A stretch of 10,114 bases of DNA from Candidatus Nanohalarchaeota archaeon (GTDB taxonomy: Archaea > EX4484-52), in NCBI GenBank assembly GCA_030632385.1, contig DAOVUW010000025.1, positions 1-10,114 on the forward strand. Reading direction: 5' to 3'. Under the pieces are notes generated by a model, which saw only the letters and a program-made list of their open reading frames with translations, was not told the DNA's origin and searched no databases. Shown here one piece after another: positions 1 through 5,236 of the stretch; the first letter of the stretch is position 1; each line of letters begins with the position of its first letter. The translations under genes and the position numbers were made by a program.

Positions 1-1
1 A

Positions 2-232
2 CTTAACAAAACAATCGGAGCAATATGCATAGCACCAAAAATTCTTGCAGGAGCAAATCTTTTGGCAGGGCAAAGAGCTACTGTTTTTGGCAGTGGAAAG
101 GAATATTTGAATTCAAAAGGAGCAATTTATGTAAAGAAAGACGTTGTTGTTGACAAAAAAATCATCACAGGAAAAGGTCCAAATGCAATAGAGGAATTTG
201 CATTAGCAGTCATTCATAATATAGAAAATTGA
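2..232 (+). CDS. DJ-1/PfpI family protein, C-terminal fragment (5' end outside window)
   Basis: This reading frame is open from the left edge and gives 76 residues before a TGA at 230-232. The fragment begins just before the family's nucleophile elbow: AICIAP, with the candidate active-site cysteine encoded at 26-28, followed by ILAGANLLAGQRATVFG, which matches the DJ-1/PfpI pattern after that cysteine. The end, GPNAIEEFALAVI, matches the final helix of the family. The missing N-terminal part would hold the conserved glutamate and the first half of the fold. Family members act as cysteine hydrolases, chaperones or glyoxalase-like enzymes, and the fragment cannot tell these apart. A T-tract lies 30 bases after the stop, so it is probably the last gene of its own transcript. 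The family call is fairly sure; the function is unknown. Confidence 0.85.
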   Translation, partial: LNKTIGAICIAPKILAGANLLAGQRATVFGSGKEYLNSKGAIYVKKDVVVDKKIITGKGPNAIEEFALAVIHNIEN

Positions 233-262
233 TTTGCAGGATATTTATTGTGTGTAAAATGG

Positions 263-269
263 TTTTTTT
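263..269 (+). terminator. T-tract, possible archaeal terminator of the DJ-1-like gene
   Basis: A run of seven T lies 30 bases after the stop of the DJ-1/PfpI gene. Archaeal RNA polymerase can terminate at such runs without a hairpin. In this AT-rich DNA a run of this length could also be chance. A further T5 run follows at 279-283 region. Confidence 0.35.
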
Positions 270-397
270 ACATCTGATATTTTTATGCATTAAAAGTAGT
301 AAGTTGTGTAGGACTCTTTTATTTTGCATAAGTTATAAAATAATAAGAAAAAACATTGAAACTAAAAGTACATATAAGGAAACTTCACTTGTTTTTT

Positions 398-412
398 TTG
401 GCACTTTGCCAA
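398..412 (+). other. Small perfect hairpin directly upstream of the uL24 TATA box
   Basis: TTGGCA at 398-403 pairs with TGCCAA at 407-412 across a CTT loop, a 6-bp perfect stem. It is preceded by a run of T and followed four bases later by the TATA box that starts at 416-417. The position could suit an operator or the end of an incoming transcript. The sequence alone does not decide between these, and it may have no role. Confidence 0.35.
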
Positions 413-415
413 TAT

Positions 416-429
416 GTTTTTAAATATAT
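416..429 (+). promoter_or_regulatory. TATA box / core promoter of the ribosomal protein operon
   Basis: The 14-mer GTTTTTAAATATAT lies exactly 50 bases before the ATG of uL24. A TATA box here places the transcription start near 445-455, giving a very short leader that still holds the AGGG ribosome-binding site at 457-460. The same 14-mer occurs at the same distance before the aro operon (3120-3133), which supports both as real promoters. Confidence 0.65.
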
Positions 430-465
430 TGCCATTATACAATAAAGTTACTATTAAGGGAAAAT

Positions 466-888
466 ATGAAAGCAAAATTTTCAAGTTTATGGATATCCAG
501 TAGTCAAAGACGAAAGCAAAGAAAATACAGATATAATGCTCCTTTGCATATCAAAAAAAAATTTATGCGATGCAATTTGTCAAAATTTTTGAGAACTGAT
601 GTTAAAAGAAAAAACATCATTGTCATTAAAGGAGATAAAATAAGAGTCATGAATGGCGATTTTAAAAACAAGGAAGGGACGGTAAGAGAGGTCAACATAA
701 AAAATACAAAAGTATATGTTGAAGAAATAAAGAAAAAAGGAGAAAAAGGAGCAGATATTTTTGTGCCTCTAAATCCATCTAATGTTCAGATTATTGAATT
801 GGATTTAAAAAATCCAAAAAGAATGAAAGAAAAAGAAGAACCAAAAAAAATAAAAGAGAAAAAAGAAAAACCTAAAAATAATGATTAA
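466..888 (+). CDS. rpl24: Large ribosomal subunit protein uL24 (archaeal L24, L26e type)
   Basis: uL24 is an assembly-initiating protein of the 50S subunit that binds 23S rRNA and sits near the peptide exit tunnel. The 140-residue protein has the archaeal/eukaryotic layout: a basic N-terminal segment with QRRKQRKYRYNAPLHIKKK at about residues 14-32, then a KOW domain at about 55-78 (KGDKIRVMNGDFKNKEGTV), then PLNPSNVQIIELDL at about 101-114. The last 25 residues are an almost pure Lys/Glu/Pro tail, probably disordered. The ATG follows AGGG at 457-460 and a TATA box 50 bases upstream, so this start is well supported. It is the first gene of a four-gene operon; eL15 follows after two bases. In most archaea uL24 lies within the S10/spc ribosomal cluster, so the setting here is rearranged. 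Confidence 0.95.
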   Translation: MKAKFSSLWISSSQRRKQRKYRYNAPLHIKKKFMRCNLSKFLRTDVKRKNIIVIKGDKIRVMNGDFKNKEGTVREVNIKNTKVYVEEIKKKGEKGADIFVPLNPSNVQIIELDLKNPKRMKEKEEPKKIKEKKEKPKNND

Positions 889-890
889 TT

Positions 891-1421
891 ATGAGCGCAG
901 CAGGAAAATATATCAGGAACTTATGGCTAAATCCAAAGAAAAACCTTGGTCATTTATGGAAAGAAAAATTGATTGATTTGAGAAAAAATCCAGCTGTTTT
1001 GCGTGTGGACAATCCAACAAGAATCGATCGGGCAAGAAGCTTGGGTTATCGGGCAAAACAAGGATATGTTGTTCTCCAGACAAGAATCAATAAAGGAGGA
1101 AGAAAAAGACCGAAGGATAGTATTGCAAAAGGGAGAAAACCTAAAAACTATGGTTTTGTACATTTTACTTTCGGCAAATCAAAGCAATTGATGGCAGAGC
1201 AAAGAGCAAACAAAAAATATCCTAATTTAGAAGTATTAAATTCATATTATCTTGCAGAAGATGGAAGATACAAATGGTATGAAGTGATTATGGTTGATCC
1301 AACACATATCCAGATTATGCTTGATAACAAAATAAACTGGATTTGTCGAACAACACATACCAGAAGAGTTTTCAGAGGATTAAGCAGTGCAGGAAAAAGA
1401 ACAAGAGGATTGAGAAGATGA
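891..1421 (+). CDS. rpl15e: Large ribosomal subunit protein eL15 (L15e)
   Basis: eL15 is a core 50S protein found in archaea and eukaryotes but not bacteria, which helps fix the domain of life of this window. The 176-residue product has the family opening KYIRNLW (residues 6-12), the highly conserved stretch RIDRARSLGYRAKQGYVV at about 44-61, the basic GGRKRP segment near 69-74 and the typical basic end in which an RTTHTRRVFRGLSSAGK run leads to RGLRR. It begins two bases after the uL24 stop. No clear Shine-Dalgarno site is visible in the AT-rich run before the ATG, so it may depend on ribosomes that finish uL24. Its TGA at 1419-1421 overlaps the ATG of uL1. Length matches the family, which is slightly shorter in archaea than in eukaryotes. 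Confidence 0.97.
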   Translation: MSAAGKYIRNLWLNPKKNLGHLWKEKLIDLRKNPAVLRVDNPTRIDRARSLGYRAKQGYVVLQTRINKGGRKRPKDSIAKGRKPKNYGFVHFTFGKSKQLMAEQRANKKYPNLEVLNSYYLAEDGRYKWYEVIMVDPTHIQIMLDNKINWICRTTHTRRVFRGLSSAGKRTRGLRR

Positions 1422-2122
1422 AAAAAGAAATCCAAAACAAGAAAAAAAAAGAAATGCCTGACAAAGCAATATTTATAAAAAAATACAAACCGGAAGAAGC
1501 AGTTAAATTAGCTAAAGAACACAATGGCGGTAAAAAATTCAACCAAACCATAGATGTATGCATTGCTGTTAAGCAGATGGATTTTAAAAAGCAGGAAAAT
1601 AAAATAAAGGAAACAATACATCTTGATAATAATGCAGGATTAAAGAAAATTGTTTTTGTAATAGGAAAAAATTTATCCATCAGTGCAAAAAATACAGCTG
1701 ATGAAGTATTTAATGAAAAGCAATATAGTGATTTGGAAAAAGATAAAAAAAAGATAAAGAAATTTTCAAAATCTTATGATTATCTGATTGCAGAACCCGA
1801 ATATATGCTAAGGATTGCAAAATCCATGGGTCGAACTTTGGGTCCTTTGGGAAAGATGCCTATGCCTTTGGTTCCGACAGTAGATCCAAAACCAGTAATT
1901 GAAAAATTAAAGAATAGTGTAATCATTCTTTCTAATCAAAATAATGCAATTCAATTTGCAATAGGAAAAGAAAAAGCAGACGATAAAATATTGATAGACA
2001 ATTATCGTACAATAATGAATGTATTGAAAAACAAATTTCCTCATGGAACACAAAATATAAAAAATATTTATTTGAAAACAACCATGGGCAAAAAAATACA
2101 ACTTGATGCAAAATTTAATTAA
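1418..2122 (+). CDS. rpl1: Large ribosomal subunit protein uL1
   Basis: uL1 forms the mobile L1 stalk that helps release deacylated tRNA from the E site, and in several archaea it also represses its own mRNA. The product is 234 residues from the ATG at 1418, which overlaps the eL15 stop as ATGA. The archaeal core is clear: EEAVKLAKEHNGGKKFNQTID at about 26-46 and the L1 signature MGRTLGPLGKMPMPLVP at about 137-153. The first 14 residues are a Lys-rich extension not usual in archaeal L1. An ATG at 1457 would give 221 residues, closer to the family length, and is a real alternative. I prefer 1418 because of the overlap and the purine-rich GAGGAT just before it. The usual neighbours uL10 and P1 do not follow; RpoF does. 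Confidence 0.94.
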   Translation: MKKEIQNKKKKEMPDKAIFIKKYKPEEAVKLAKEHNGGKKFNQTIDVCIAVKQMDFKKQENKIKETIHLDNNAGLKKIVFVIGKNLSISAKNTADEVFNEKQYSDLEKDKKKIKKFSKSYDYLIAEPEYMLRIAKSMGRTLGPLGKMPMPLVPTVDPKPVIEKLKNSVIILSNQNNAIQFAIGKEKADDKILIDNYRTIMNVLKNKFPHGTQNIKNIYLKTTMGKKIQLDAKFN

Positions 2123-2126
2123 GATT

Positions 2127-2486
2127 ATGGATGTAATTGAAGAAAAAACAATAACAAATCTGGATGCATTTGAAATAATAAAAAAAAGAGAATCAACCCA
2201 AGAAGCTCCTTTGAGTCGTATGCAGATGATAACTTTGGATTATTTGGCAAAAACAACTTCACAGTTTAATGAAAAAAATAAAAAAGAAATAGCTGAAAAA
2301 TTAGCTAATGAAATCTCAAAACTTAAAGAAGATTACATAATTGCTATTTTGAATTGCGTTCCAAAAGATGAAGATGATGTAGAGGTGCTTTTTTCAAAAG
2401 AAAGAATAAATCTTGAAAAATCTGAATTAACTCAAATTGTTCAAATCGTAAAATCCTTTATTAAAACAAAAGAAAAAAAGAAATAA
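2127..2486 (+). CDS. rpoF: DNA-directed RNA polymerase subunit Rpo4 (RpoF, Rpb4-like)
   Basis: Rpo4/F pairs with Rpo7/E to form the polymerase stalk, which binds emerging RNA and aids open complex formation and processivity. The 119-residue product fits the small HRDC-like fold. It opens with a short beta segment (residues 1-10), then NLDAFEIIKKRE, a helical middle ending in the SRMQMITLDYLAKT region at 30-43, and a C-terminal part with VPKDEDDVEVLFSKER at about 78-93 and IVQIVKSFI at 104-112. This matches archaeal RpoF, where the same places read LPEDLDDLRAIYYKRE and ILEIVRKYI. An upstream TTG/ATG pair at 2103/2106 would add residues but overlaps uL1, and the ATG at 2127, four bases after the uL1 stop, fits the family start. 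It ends in a short Lys-rich tail and is the last gene of the operon. Confidence 0.85.
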   Translation: MDVIEEKTITNLDAFEIIKKRESTQEAPLSRMQMITLDYLAKTTSQFNEKNKKEIAEKLANEISKLKEDYIIAILNCVPKDEDDVEVLFSKERINLEKSELTQIVQIVKSFIKTKEKKK

Positions 2487-2655
2487 TTGATTTTGTGTTT
2501 TAAATGTTTAAGAAAAGATTATAAATATCAATTAATAAACAGAACATGAATAAAAAAATTAAACAGTATTCATTAATAATTTTTGTATTTATTGATAAAA
2601 ATAAATGGTAAAAACATCAAAAAACCAATTATATTTTGATAGAAAATTGTTTTAT

Positions 2656-2713
2656 ATTTTGAATTTTTATCTGATTGTCTTTTGAATAAACATCAATCAT
2701 AAAAATTCAAGAT
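2656..2713. repeat. Long imperfect inverted repeat (20 bp stem, 16-base loop)
   Basis: Bases 2656-2670 pair with 2699-2713 over 15 positions, including one G-T (G-U in RNA) pair. After a two-base bulge at 2671-2672, GATTG at 2673-2677 pairs with CAATC at 2694-2698. The core GAATTTTTAT/ATAAAAATTC is perfect. It sits about 170 bases after rpoF. It could be a 3'-UTR structure, a transcript end, or a relic of a small element. Confidence 0.6.
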
Positions 2714-2766
2714 TTCCAAAAGAAATTTTTTGATTGAAAAATATAAGTACTGTTTCTGTAAATGCC

Positions 2767-2789
2767 AATATTAATAGATATTTTTTTTT
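2767..2789 (+). terminator. Weak stem followed by T9 run, possible terminator
   Basis: AATAT at 2767-2771 pairs with ATATT at 2778-2782 around a six-base loop and runs into nine T at 2781-2789, the longest T run between rpoF and the aro leader. Archaeal polymerase stops at such runs. The stem itself is weak and may not matter. Confidence 0.3.
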
Positions 2790-2803
2790 AATCTAAAAGA
2801 AAT

Positions 2804-2888
2804 CCCCACAGCTCTGCTGTGATTGGCCAAATTAAAAACAATGTTATTGTAATGGTCGATTTGGAAGCCATACAGCTATGCTGTGGAG
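2804..2888. repeat. Nested palindromic element, IS200/IS605-end-like
   Basis: A local hairpin CACAGC-TCT-GCTGTG lies at 2807-2821 and a second, ACAGC-TAT-GCTGT, at 2872-2884. The two also pair with each other: 2806-2812 with 2880-2886, and 2816-2821 with 2871-2876, with the second block including one G-U pair. Between them CCAAAT at 2827-2832 pairs with ATTTGG at 2859-2864, and ACAAT at 2838-2842 with ATTGT at 2846-2850. The result is a nested structure of about 24 base pairs in 85 bases. It is far more GC-rich than its surroundings. The outer flanks, GAAATCCCCACAGC on the left and GCTGTGGAGTAATTCAC on the right, resemble the hairpin end of IS200/IS605-type elements, but no transposase or TnpB gene is present in the window. 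Confidence 0.5.
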
Positions 2889-2943
2889 TAATTCACTAAA
2901 AAGGGACAAATGTCATGAAGCTACACAACAAGCAATATCACCC

Positions 2944-2957
2944 AAAAATATATAAAT
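2944..2957 (+). promoter_or_regulatory. TATA-like box P1 upstream of the aro leader
   Basis: TATATAAA at 2949-2956, preceded by CCCAAAAA, has the form of an archaeal TATA box with an upstream A-rich element. It would start RNA near 2975-2983, about 20-25 bases before the ATG of the leader ORF at 3004, and leave room for the weak AGTGA ribosome-binding site at 2994-2998. A second TATATAAA at 2977-2984 would give an almost leaderless transcript at 3004. In AT-rich DNA such boxes arise by chance. Confidence 0.4.
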
Positions 2958-3003
2958 ATGAATTGTTTAAAATGAATATATAAAATTCAAAGCAGTGAAA
3001 AAT

Positions 3004-3084
3004 ATGAAAATAAATTCAATCAGAAAGTATGTCGCTCTATGGTCAAATTTATTTTTTATTCTATCATTTTATTATTTTAGTTAA
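3004..3084 (+). CDS. Putative aromatic-rich leader peptide of the aro operon
   Basis: This ORF of 26 codons starts with ATG and ends with TAA at 3082-3084. Eight of its residues are aromatic: Tyr9, Trp13, Phe17, Phe18, Phe22, Tyr23, Tyr24 and Phe25, with FYYF immediately before the last serine and the stop. A partial Shine-Dalgarno site, AGTGA, lies five bases before the ATG. The stop is three bases upstream of the left arm of a terminator-like hairpin, and the next gene is the first enzyme of aromatic biosynthesis. Leader peptides of bacterial phe, tyr and trp operons have this design. Phe and Tyr codons are T-rich and so are favoured by this AT-rich DNA, which weakens the signal. That the ORF is translated is an inference; the position and composition are seen directly. 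Confidence 0.4.
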   Translation: MKINSIRKYVALWSNLFFILSFYYFS

Positions 3085-3087
3085 AGC

Positions 3088-3118
3088 AAGCTTCTTTTTT
3101 TCAAGAGGAGGCTTTTTT
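3088..3118 (+). terminator. Terminator-like hairpin with T-tract before the aro operon
   Basis: Bases 3088-3099 pair with 3103-3114 as a 12-bp stem with a three-base loop (TTC), followed by a T run ending at 3118. Three of the pairs, at 3092, 3095 and 3097, are G-U pairs that exist only in RNA made from the plus strand, so the structure is directional. It lies between the leader ORF and the aro start. It may be an attenuator, or simply the end of a short upstream transcript. Confidence 0.6.
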
Positions 3119-3119
3119 A

Positions 3120-3133
3120 GTTTTTAAATATAT
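3120..3133 (+). promoter_or_regulatory. TATA box P2, core promoter of the aro operon
   Basis: GTTTTTAAATATAT occurs 50 bases before the ATG at 3170, identical in sequence and distance to the box before uL24 (416-429). It predicts a start near 3148-3156 and a short leader with the AGGTGA site at 3157-3162. It lies just after the T-tract of the hairpin, so RNA from here would escape any attenuation. Confidence 0.6.
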
Positions 3134-3156
3134 GATGGACTACTGCTTTGGGCACA

Positions 3157-3162
3157 AGGTGA
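3157..3162 (+). promoter_or_regulatory. Shine-Dalgarno site fixing the ADH synthase start
   Basis: AGGTGA matches the anti-Shine-Dalgarno of archaeal 16S rRNA and lies seven bases before the ATG at 3170. It favours that ATG over the in-frame TTG at 3164, which would be only one base away from it. Confidence 0.75.
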
Positions 3163-3169
3163 ATTGAAT

Positions 3170-3961
3170 ATGATAGGAAAAACAATAAGAATAGAAAGAA
3201 TAATGGACAGAGCAACTAAAAAAATGGTGATTATTCCAGTTGATCATGGCGTAACTATAGGTCCGTGTGAGGGTCTTTTAGATATTGGAAAAACAGTTGA
3301 CAAGGTTGCTGAAGGAGGAGCAAATGCAGTTCTGGGACATATTGGTTTGTCTTTGCATGGTCACAGAGGTTATGGAAAAGACATCGGTCTTATTTTACAT
3401 CTCTCTTCAAGCACGACACTTTCGCTTGATCCAAATACAAAGGTTCTCACATCTTCGGTGGAACAGGCAATAAAAATAGGAGCAGATGCGGTTTCAGTGC
3501 ATATTAATATTGGCGCAGCAGATGAATCGAAAATGATAAAAGATCTCGGGAGTGTATCGCAAAAATGCATAGAATGGGGTATGCCTCTTCTGGCAATGAT
3601 GTACCCAAGAGGTCCGAATATAAAAGATTCGTATGATGTAGGTGTTGTGAAACATGCAGTAAGAATTGCAGCAGAACTTGGCGCAGATATCATCAAGACA
3701 AATTATACAGGCAGTCCCGAAACATTTAAAGAAGTTGTGGATGGAGCAATGGGCGTGCCGGTAGTAATTGCCGGAGGCTCGAAAGGAGAAGATATAGATA
3801 CACTAAAAATGGTTGAAGGAGCTATTTTGGGAGGTGCTGCTGGAGTTGCCATGGGACGAAATTCATTCCAGCACAAAGACCCTGTAAATTTCATAAAAGC
3901 AGTCTGCATGATTGTTCACAAAGGTAAAAATGCAGAAGAGGCAATAAAAATAATGGGGTGA
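3170..3961 (+). CDS. aroA': 2-amino-3,7-dideoxy-D-threo-hept-6-ulosonate (ADH) synthase, archaeal AroA'
   Basis: This class I aldolase starts the archaeal shikimate route by condensing 6-deoxy-5-ketofructose 1-phosphate with aspartate semialdehyde, replacing DAHP synthase. The 263-residue product is a TIM barrel of the fructose-bisphosphate aldolase (DeoC/FbaB) group. Visible are PVDHG at 23-27 with Asp25 and His26, MMYPRG at 143-148 with Tyr145, and IIKTNYTGS at 174-182 with Lys176 as the Schiff-base lysine. Spacings agree with the characterised Methanocaldococcus MJ0400, shifted by eight residues (from memory of its Asp33, Tyr153 and Lys184). Phosphate-binding AGGSKG (201-206) and GAAGVAMGRN (222-231) follow. 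The start is set by AGGTGA at 3157-3162. It heads the aro operon and is followed after five bases by its pathway partner, 3-dehydroquinate synthase II. Confidence 0.93.
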   Translation: MIGKTIRIERIMDRATKKMVIIPVDHGVTIGPCEGLLDIGKTVDKVAEGGANAVLGHIGLSLHGHRGYGKDIGLILHLSSSTTLSLDPNTKVLTSSVEQAIKIGADAVSVHINIGAADESKMIKDLGSVSQKCIEWGMPLLAMMYPRGPNIKDSYDVGVVKHAVRIAAELGADIIKTNYTGSPETFKEVVDGAMGVPVVIAGGSKGEDIDTLKMVEGAILGGAAGVAMGRNSFQHKDPVNFIKAVCMIVHKGKNAEEAIKIMG

Positions 3962-3966
3962 GCTAA

Positions 3967-4959
3967 ATGAAAAAATACTGGATTGATGCAAGAAAGTGGG
4001 ACAAAAAAATAGTTACAACTGCGATTGAATCAGGTGCCGATGCTGTTCTGGTTGAAAAAGGATATTCAAAGAAAGTAAAAGAACTGGGTTTGATAAAGAC
4101 AATATCTGAAGACGGAGATATCAAATTCAACAAAGATGTCATTGCTATGGAAATTAAAAGCAAGAAAGACGAACTTGATGCAGCAAAAATAGACAAGACA
4201 AAATCCATAATCTTAAAGACAAGAGATTGGTCGATAATACCTCTTGAGAACCTGATTGCTCAATCTGTAGATATCATTGCAAATGTGGAGAGTGCAAAGG
4301 AAGCAAAAGTAGCGCTTGAAATTTTGGAAAAAGGAGTAAATGGAATTCTTTTATCGACAACTAATTTAAATGAAATAAAAAAAACAGGTCGGCTTGTAAA
4401 GGAAATTCAGGAGCAGATTTCTTTAGTAAAAGCAAAAATAACAAAAATAGACCCTGTTGGTTCAGGAGATAGGGTTTGCATAGATACATGCACAAATATG
4501 GAAGAAGGACAAGGAATGCTTGTTGGAAACAGTAGTTCAGGCATGTTTTTAATTCATTCTGAAAGCGTTGAAAATCCTTATGTTGCAGCAAGACCTTTTA
4601 GAGTGAATGCGGGAGCAGTGCATGCTTATGTTCGAGTTTCAGACAATAAGACAAGATATTTATCAGAAATAGAAACAGGAGATAAAGTGCTTGTTGTTGA
4701 TTCAAAAGGAAATGCGCAGGAAGCAATCGTCGGTAGAAACAAGACAGAAAGGCGTCCGATGATGCTTGTCGAAGCTGTTTTAGATGACAAAAAAATATCG
4801 CTTATTTTGCAGAATGCAGAAACCATAAGATTTGTAAAGCCAAGCGGAAAACCAATATCTCTTGTTAATTTAAAAATCGGCGATGAAGTGATAGCATATA
4901 CAGAAAACGCAGGCAGGCATTTTGGAATGAAAATAGATGAAACTATTAAAGAGAAATAA
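3967..4959 (+). CDS. aroB': 3-dehydroquinate synthase II (archaeal AroB')
   Basis: This NAD-dependent enzyme deaminates ADH oxidatively and cyclises it to 3-dehydroquinate, the second step of the archaeal entry route. It is unrelated to bacterial AroB. The 330-residue product shows the family's unmistakable conserved blocks: VGSGDRVCIDTC at 164-175, GMLVGNSSSGMFLIHSE at 183-199, ENPYVAARPFRVNAGAVHAY at 202-221, YLSEIETGDKVLVVD at 231-245 and AGRHFG at 315-320. The N-terminal third is more variable and carries the usual KKYWIDARKWDKK opening. The ATG is well placed behind GGGGTGAG at 3955-3962, which overlaps the stop of the previous gene. Chorismate mutase starts one base after its stop. Length is as expected for the family. 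Confidence 0.95.
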   Translation: MKKYWIDARKWDKKIVTTAIESGADAVLVEKGYSKKVKELGLIKTISEDGDIKFNKDVIAMEIKSKKDELDAAKIDKTKSIILKTRDWSIIPLENLIAQSVDIIANVESAKEAKVALEILEKGVNGILLSTTNLNEIKKTGRLVKEIQEQISLVKAKITKIDPVGSGDRVCIDTCTNMEEGQGMLVGNSSSGMFLIHSESVENPYVAARPFRVNAGAVHAYVRVSDNKTRYLSEIETGDKVLVVDSKGNAQEAIVGRNKTERRPMMLVEAVLDDKKISLILQNAETIRFVKPSGKPISLVNLKIGDEVIAYTENAGRHFGMKIDETIKEK

Positions 4960-4960
4960 A

Positions 4961-5236
4961 ATGGAACTCGATGATTTAAGAGAAAAAATAGATGAAGCTG
5001 ACGAAGAACTCCTCAACATAATATCTGAACGTTTGTCTTTAATGCCAAAAATTGCCACAATAAAACAAAGTCAAAATATCTCTATAAATCAGGAGATAAG
5101 AGAAAAAGAAGTTATTGAAAAGATAAGAAAAAAAGCAGTGCAAAGAGATTTAAATCCTGATTTTATAGAAAAAATAATCATTGAAATTATTTTGGAATCT
5201 AAAAAAATACAGCAGAAAAATATGGAAAAAATATGA
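4961..5236 (+). CDS. aroQ: Chorismate mutase, AroQ class, stand-alone
   Basis: The enzyme rearranges chorismate to prephenate, the branch step to Phe and Tyr. The 91-residue all-helical product lines up with the E. coli P-protein mutase domain shifted by four residues. Arg7, Arg24, Lys35, Arg47, Glu48 and Gln84 fall on the known active-site residues Arg11, Arg28, Lys39, Arg51, Glu52 and Gln88; the place of Asp48 is Gln44. The ATG at 4961, one base after the aroB' stop, fits the family start; an in-frame ATG at 4937 inside aroB' would only add an unrelated tail. No dehydrogenase or dehydratase domain is fused. The stop overlaps the EPSP synthase ATG as ATGA. Placing a branch-point enzyme inside the common-pathway operon suggests that most flux goes to Phe and Tyr. 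Confidence 0.9.
   Translation: MELDDLREKIDEADEELLNIISERLSLMPKIATIKQSQNISINQEIREKEVIEKIRKKAVQRDLNPDFIEKIIIEIILESKKIQQKNMEKI

Larger units (their letters stand above)
2487..3003. other. Long intergenic region without an ordinary gene, rich in inverted repeats
   Basis: About 517 bases separate the rpoF stop from the leader ORF. No protein gene longer than about 25 codons is seen here, and no tRNA, rRNA or CRISPR array. The stretch is very AT-rich and holds a 7-bp inverted repeat at 2616-2640 (ATCAAAA and TTTTGAT), a 20-bp stem at 2656-2713, a T9 run at 2781-2789, a palindromic element at 2804-2888, and TATA-like boxes at 2949-2956 and 2977-2984. T-rich segments just after 2486 could end the ribosomal operon transcript. 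Confidence 0.6.

Noticed and set aside
229..423. A 64-codon plus-strand ORF after the DJ-1-like gene, rich in Cys, Ile and Phe.
   Set aside because: It starts inside the previous stop region, has no ribosome-binding site, crosses a T-tract, and ends in the TATA box of the next operon. It resembles no family I know.
2546..2611. A 21-codon ORF after rpoF, ending in Trp, with a TATA-like box about 25 bases before it.
   Set aside because: Composition is what AT-rich DNA gives by chance, there is no ribosome-binding site, and no terminator or biosynthetic gene follows it, unlike the ORF at 3004.
2878..2955. A 25-codon ORF starting within the palindromic element.
   Set aside because: No ribosome-binding site, its start is buried in a hairpin, and it reads through a TATA-like box. 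Most likely chance.
2487..3163. Search for tRNA, C/D-box RNA, and CRISPR repeats in the large gap.
   Set aside because: No cloverleaf with CCA-type acceptor, no paired C and D boxes, and no regularly spaced direct repeats were seen. A TGATGG near 3133 has no partner D box.
3370..3696. A 108-codon minus-strand ORF opposite the ADH synthase gene.
   Set aside because: It is the mirror of a clearly conserved aldolase gene and shows no family features of its own.
4957..5236. Possible fusion or frameshift between 3-dehydroquinate synthase II and chorismate mutase, because they are one base apart.
   Set aside because: Each protein has its normal ends and its own ATG and stop, so they are two separate genes in close spacing.
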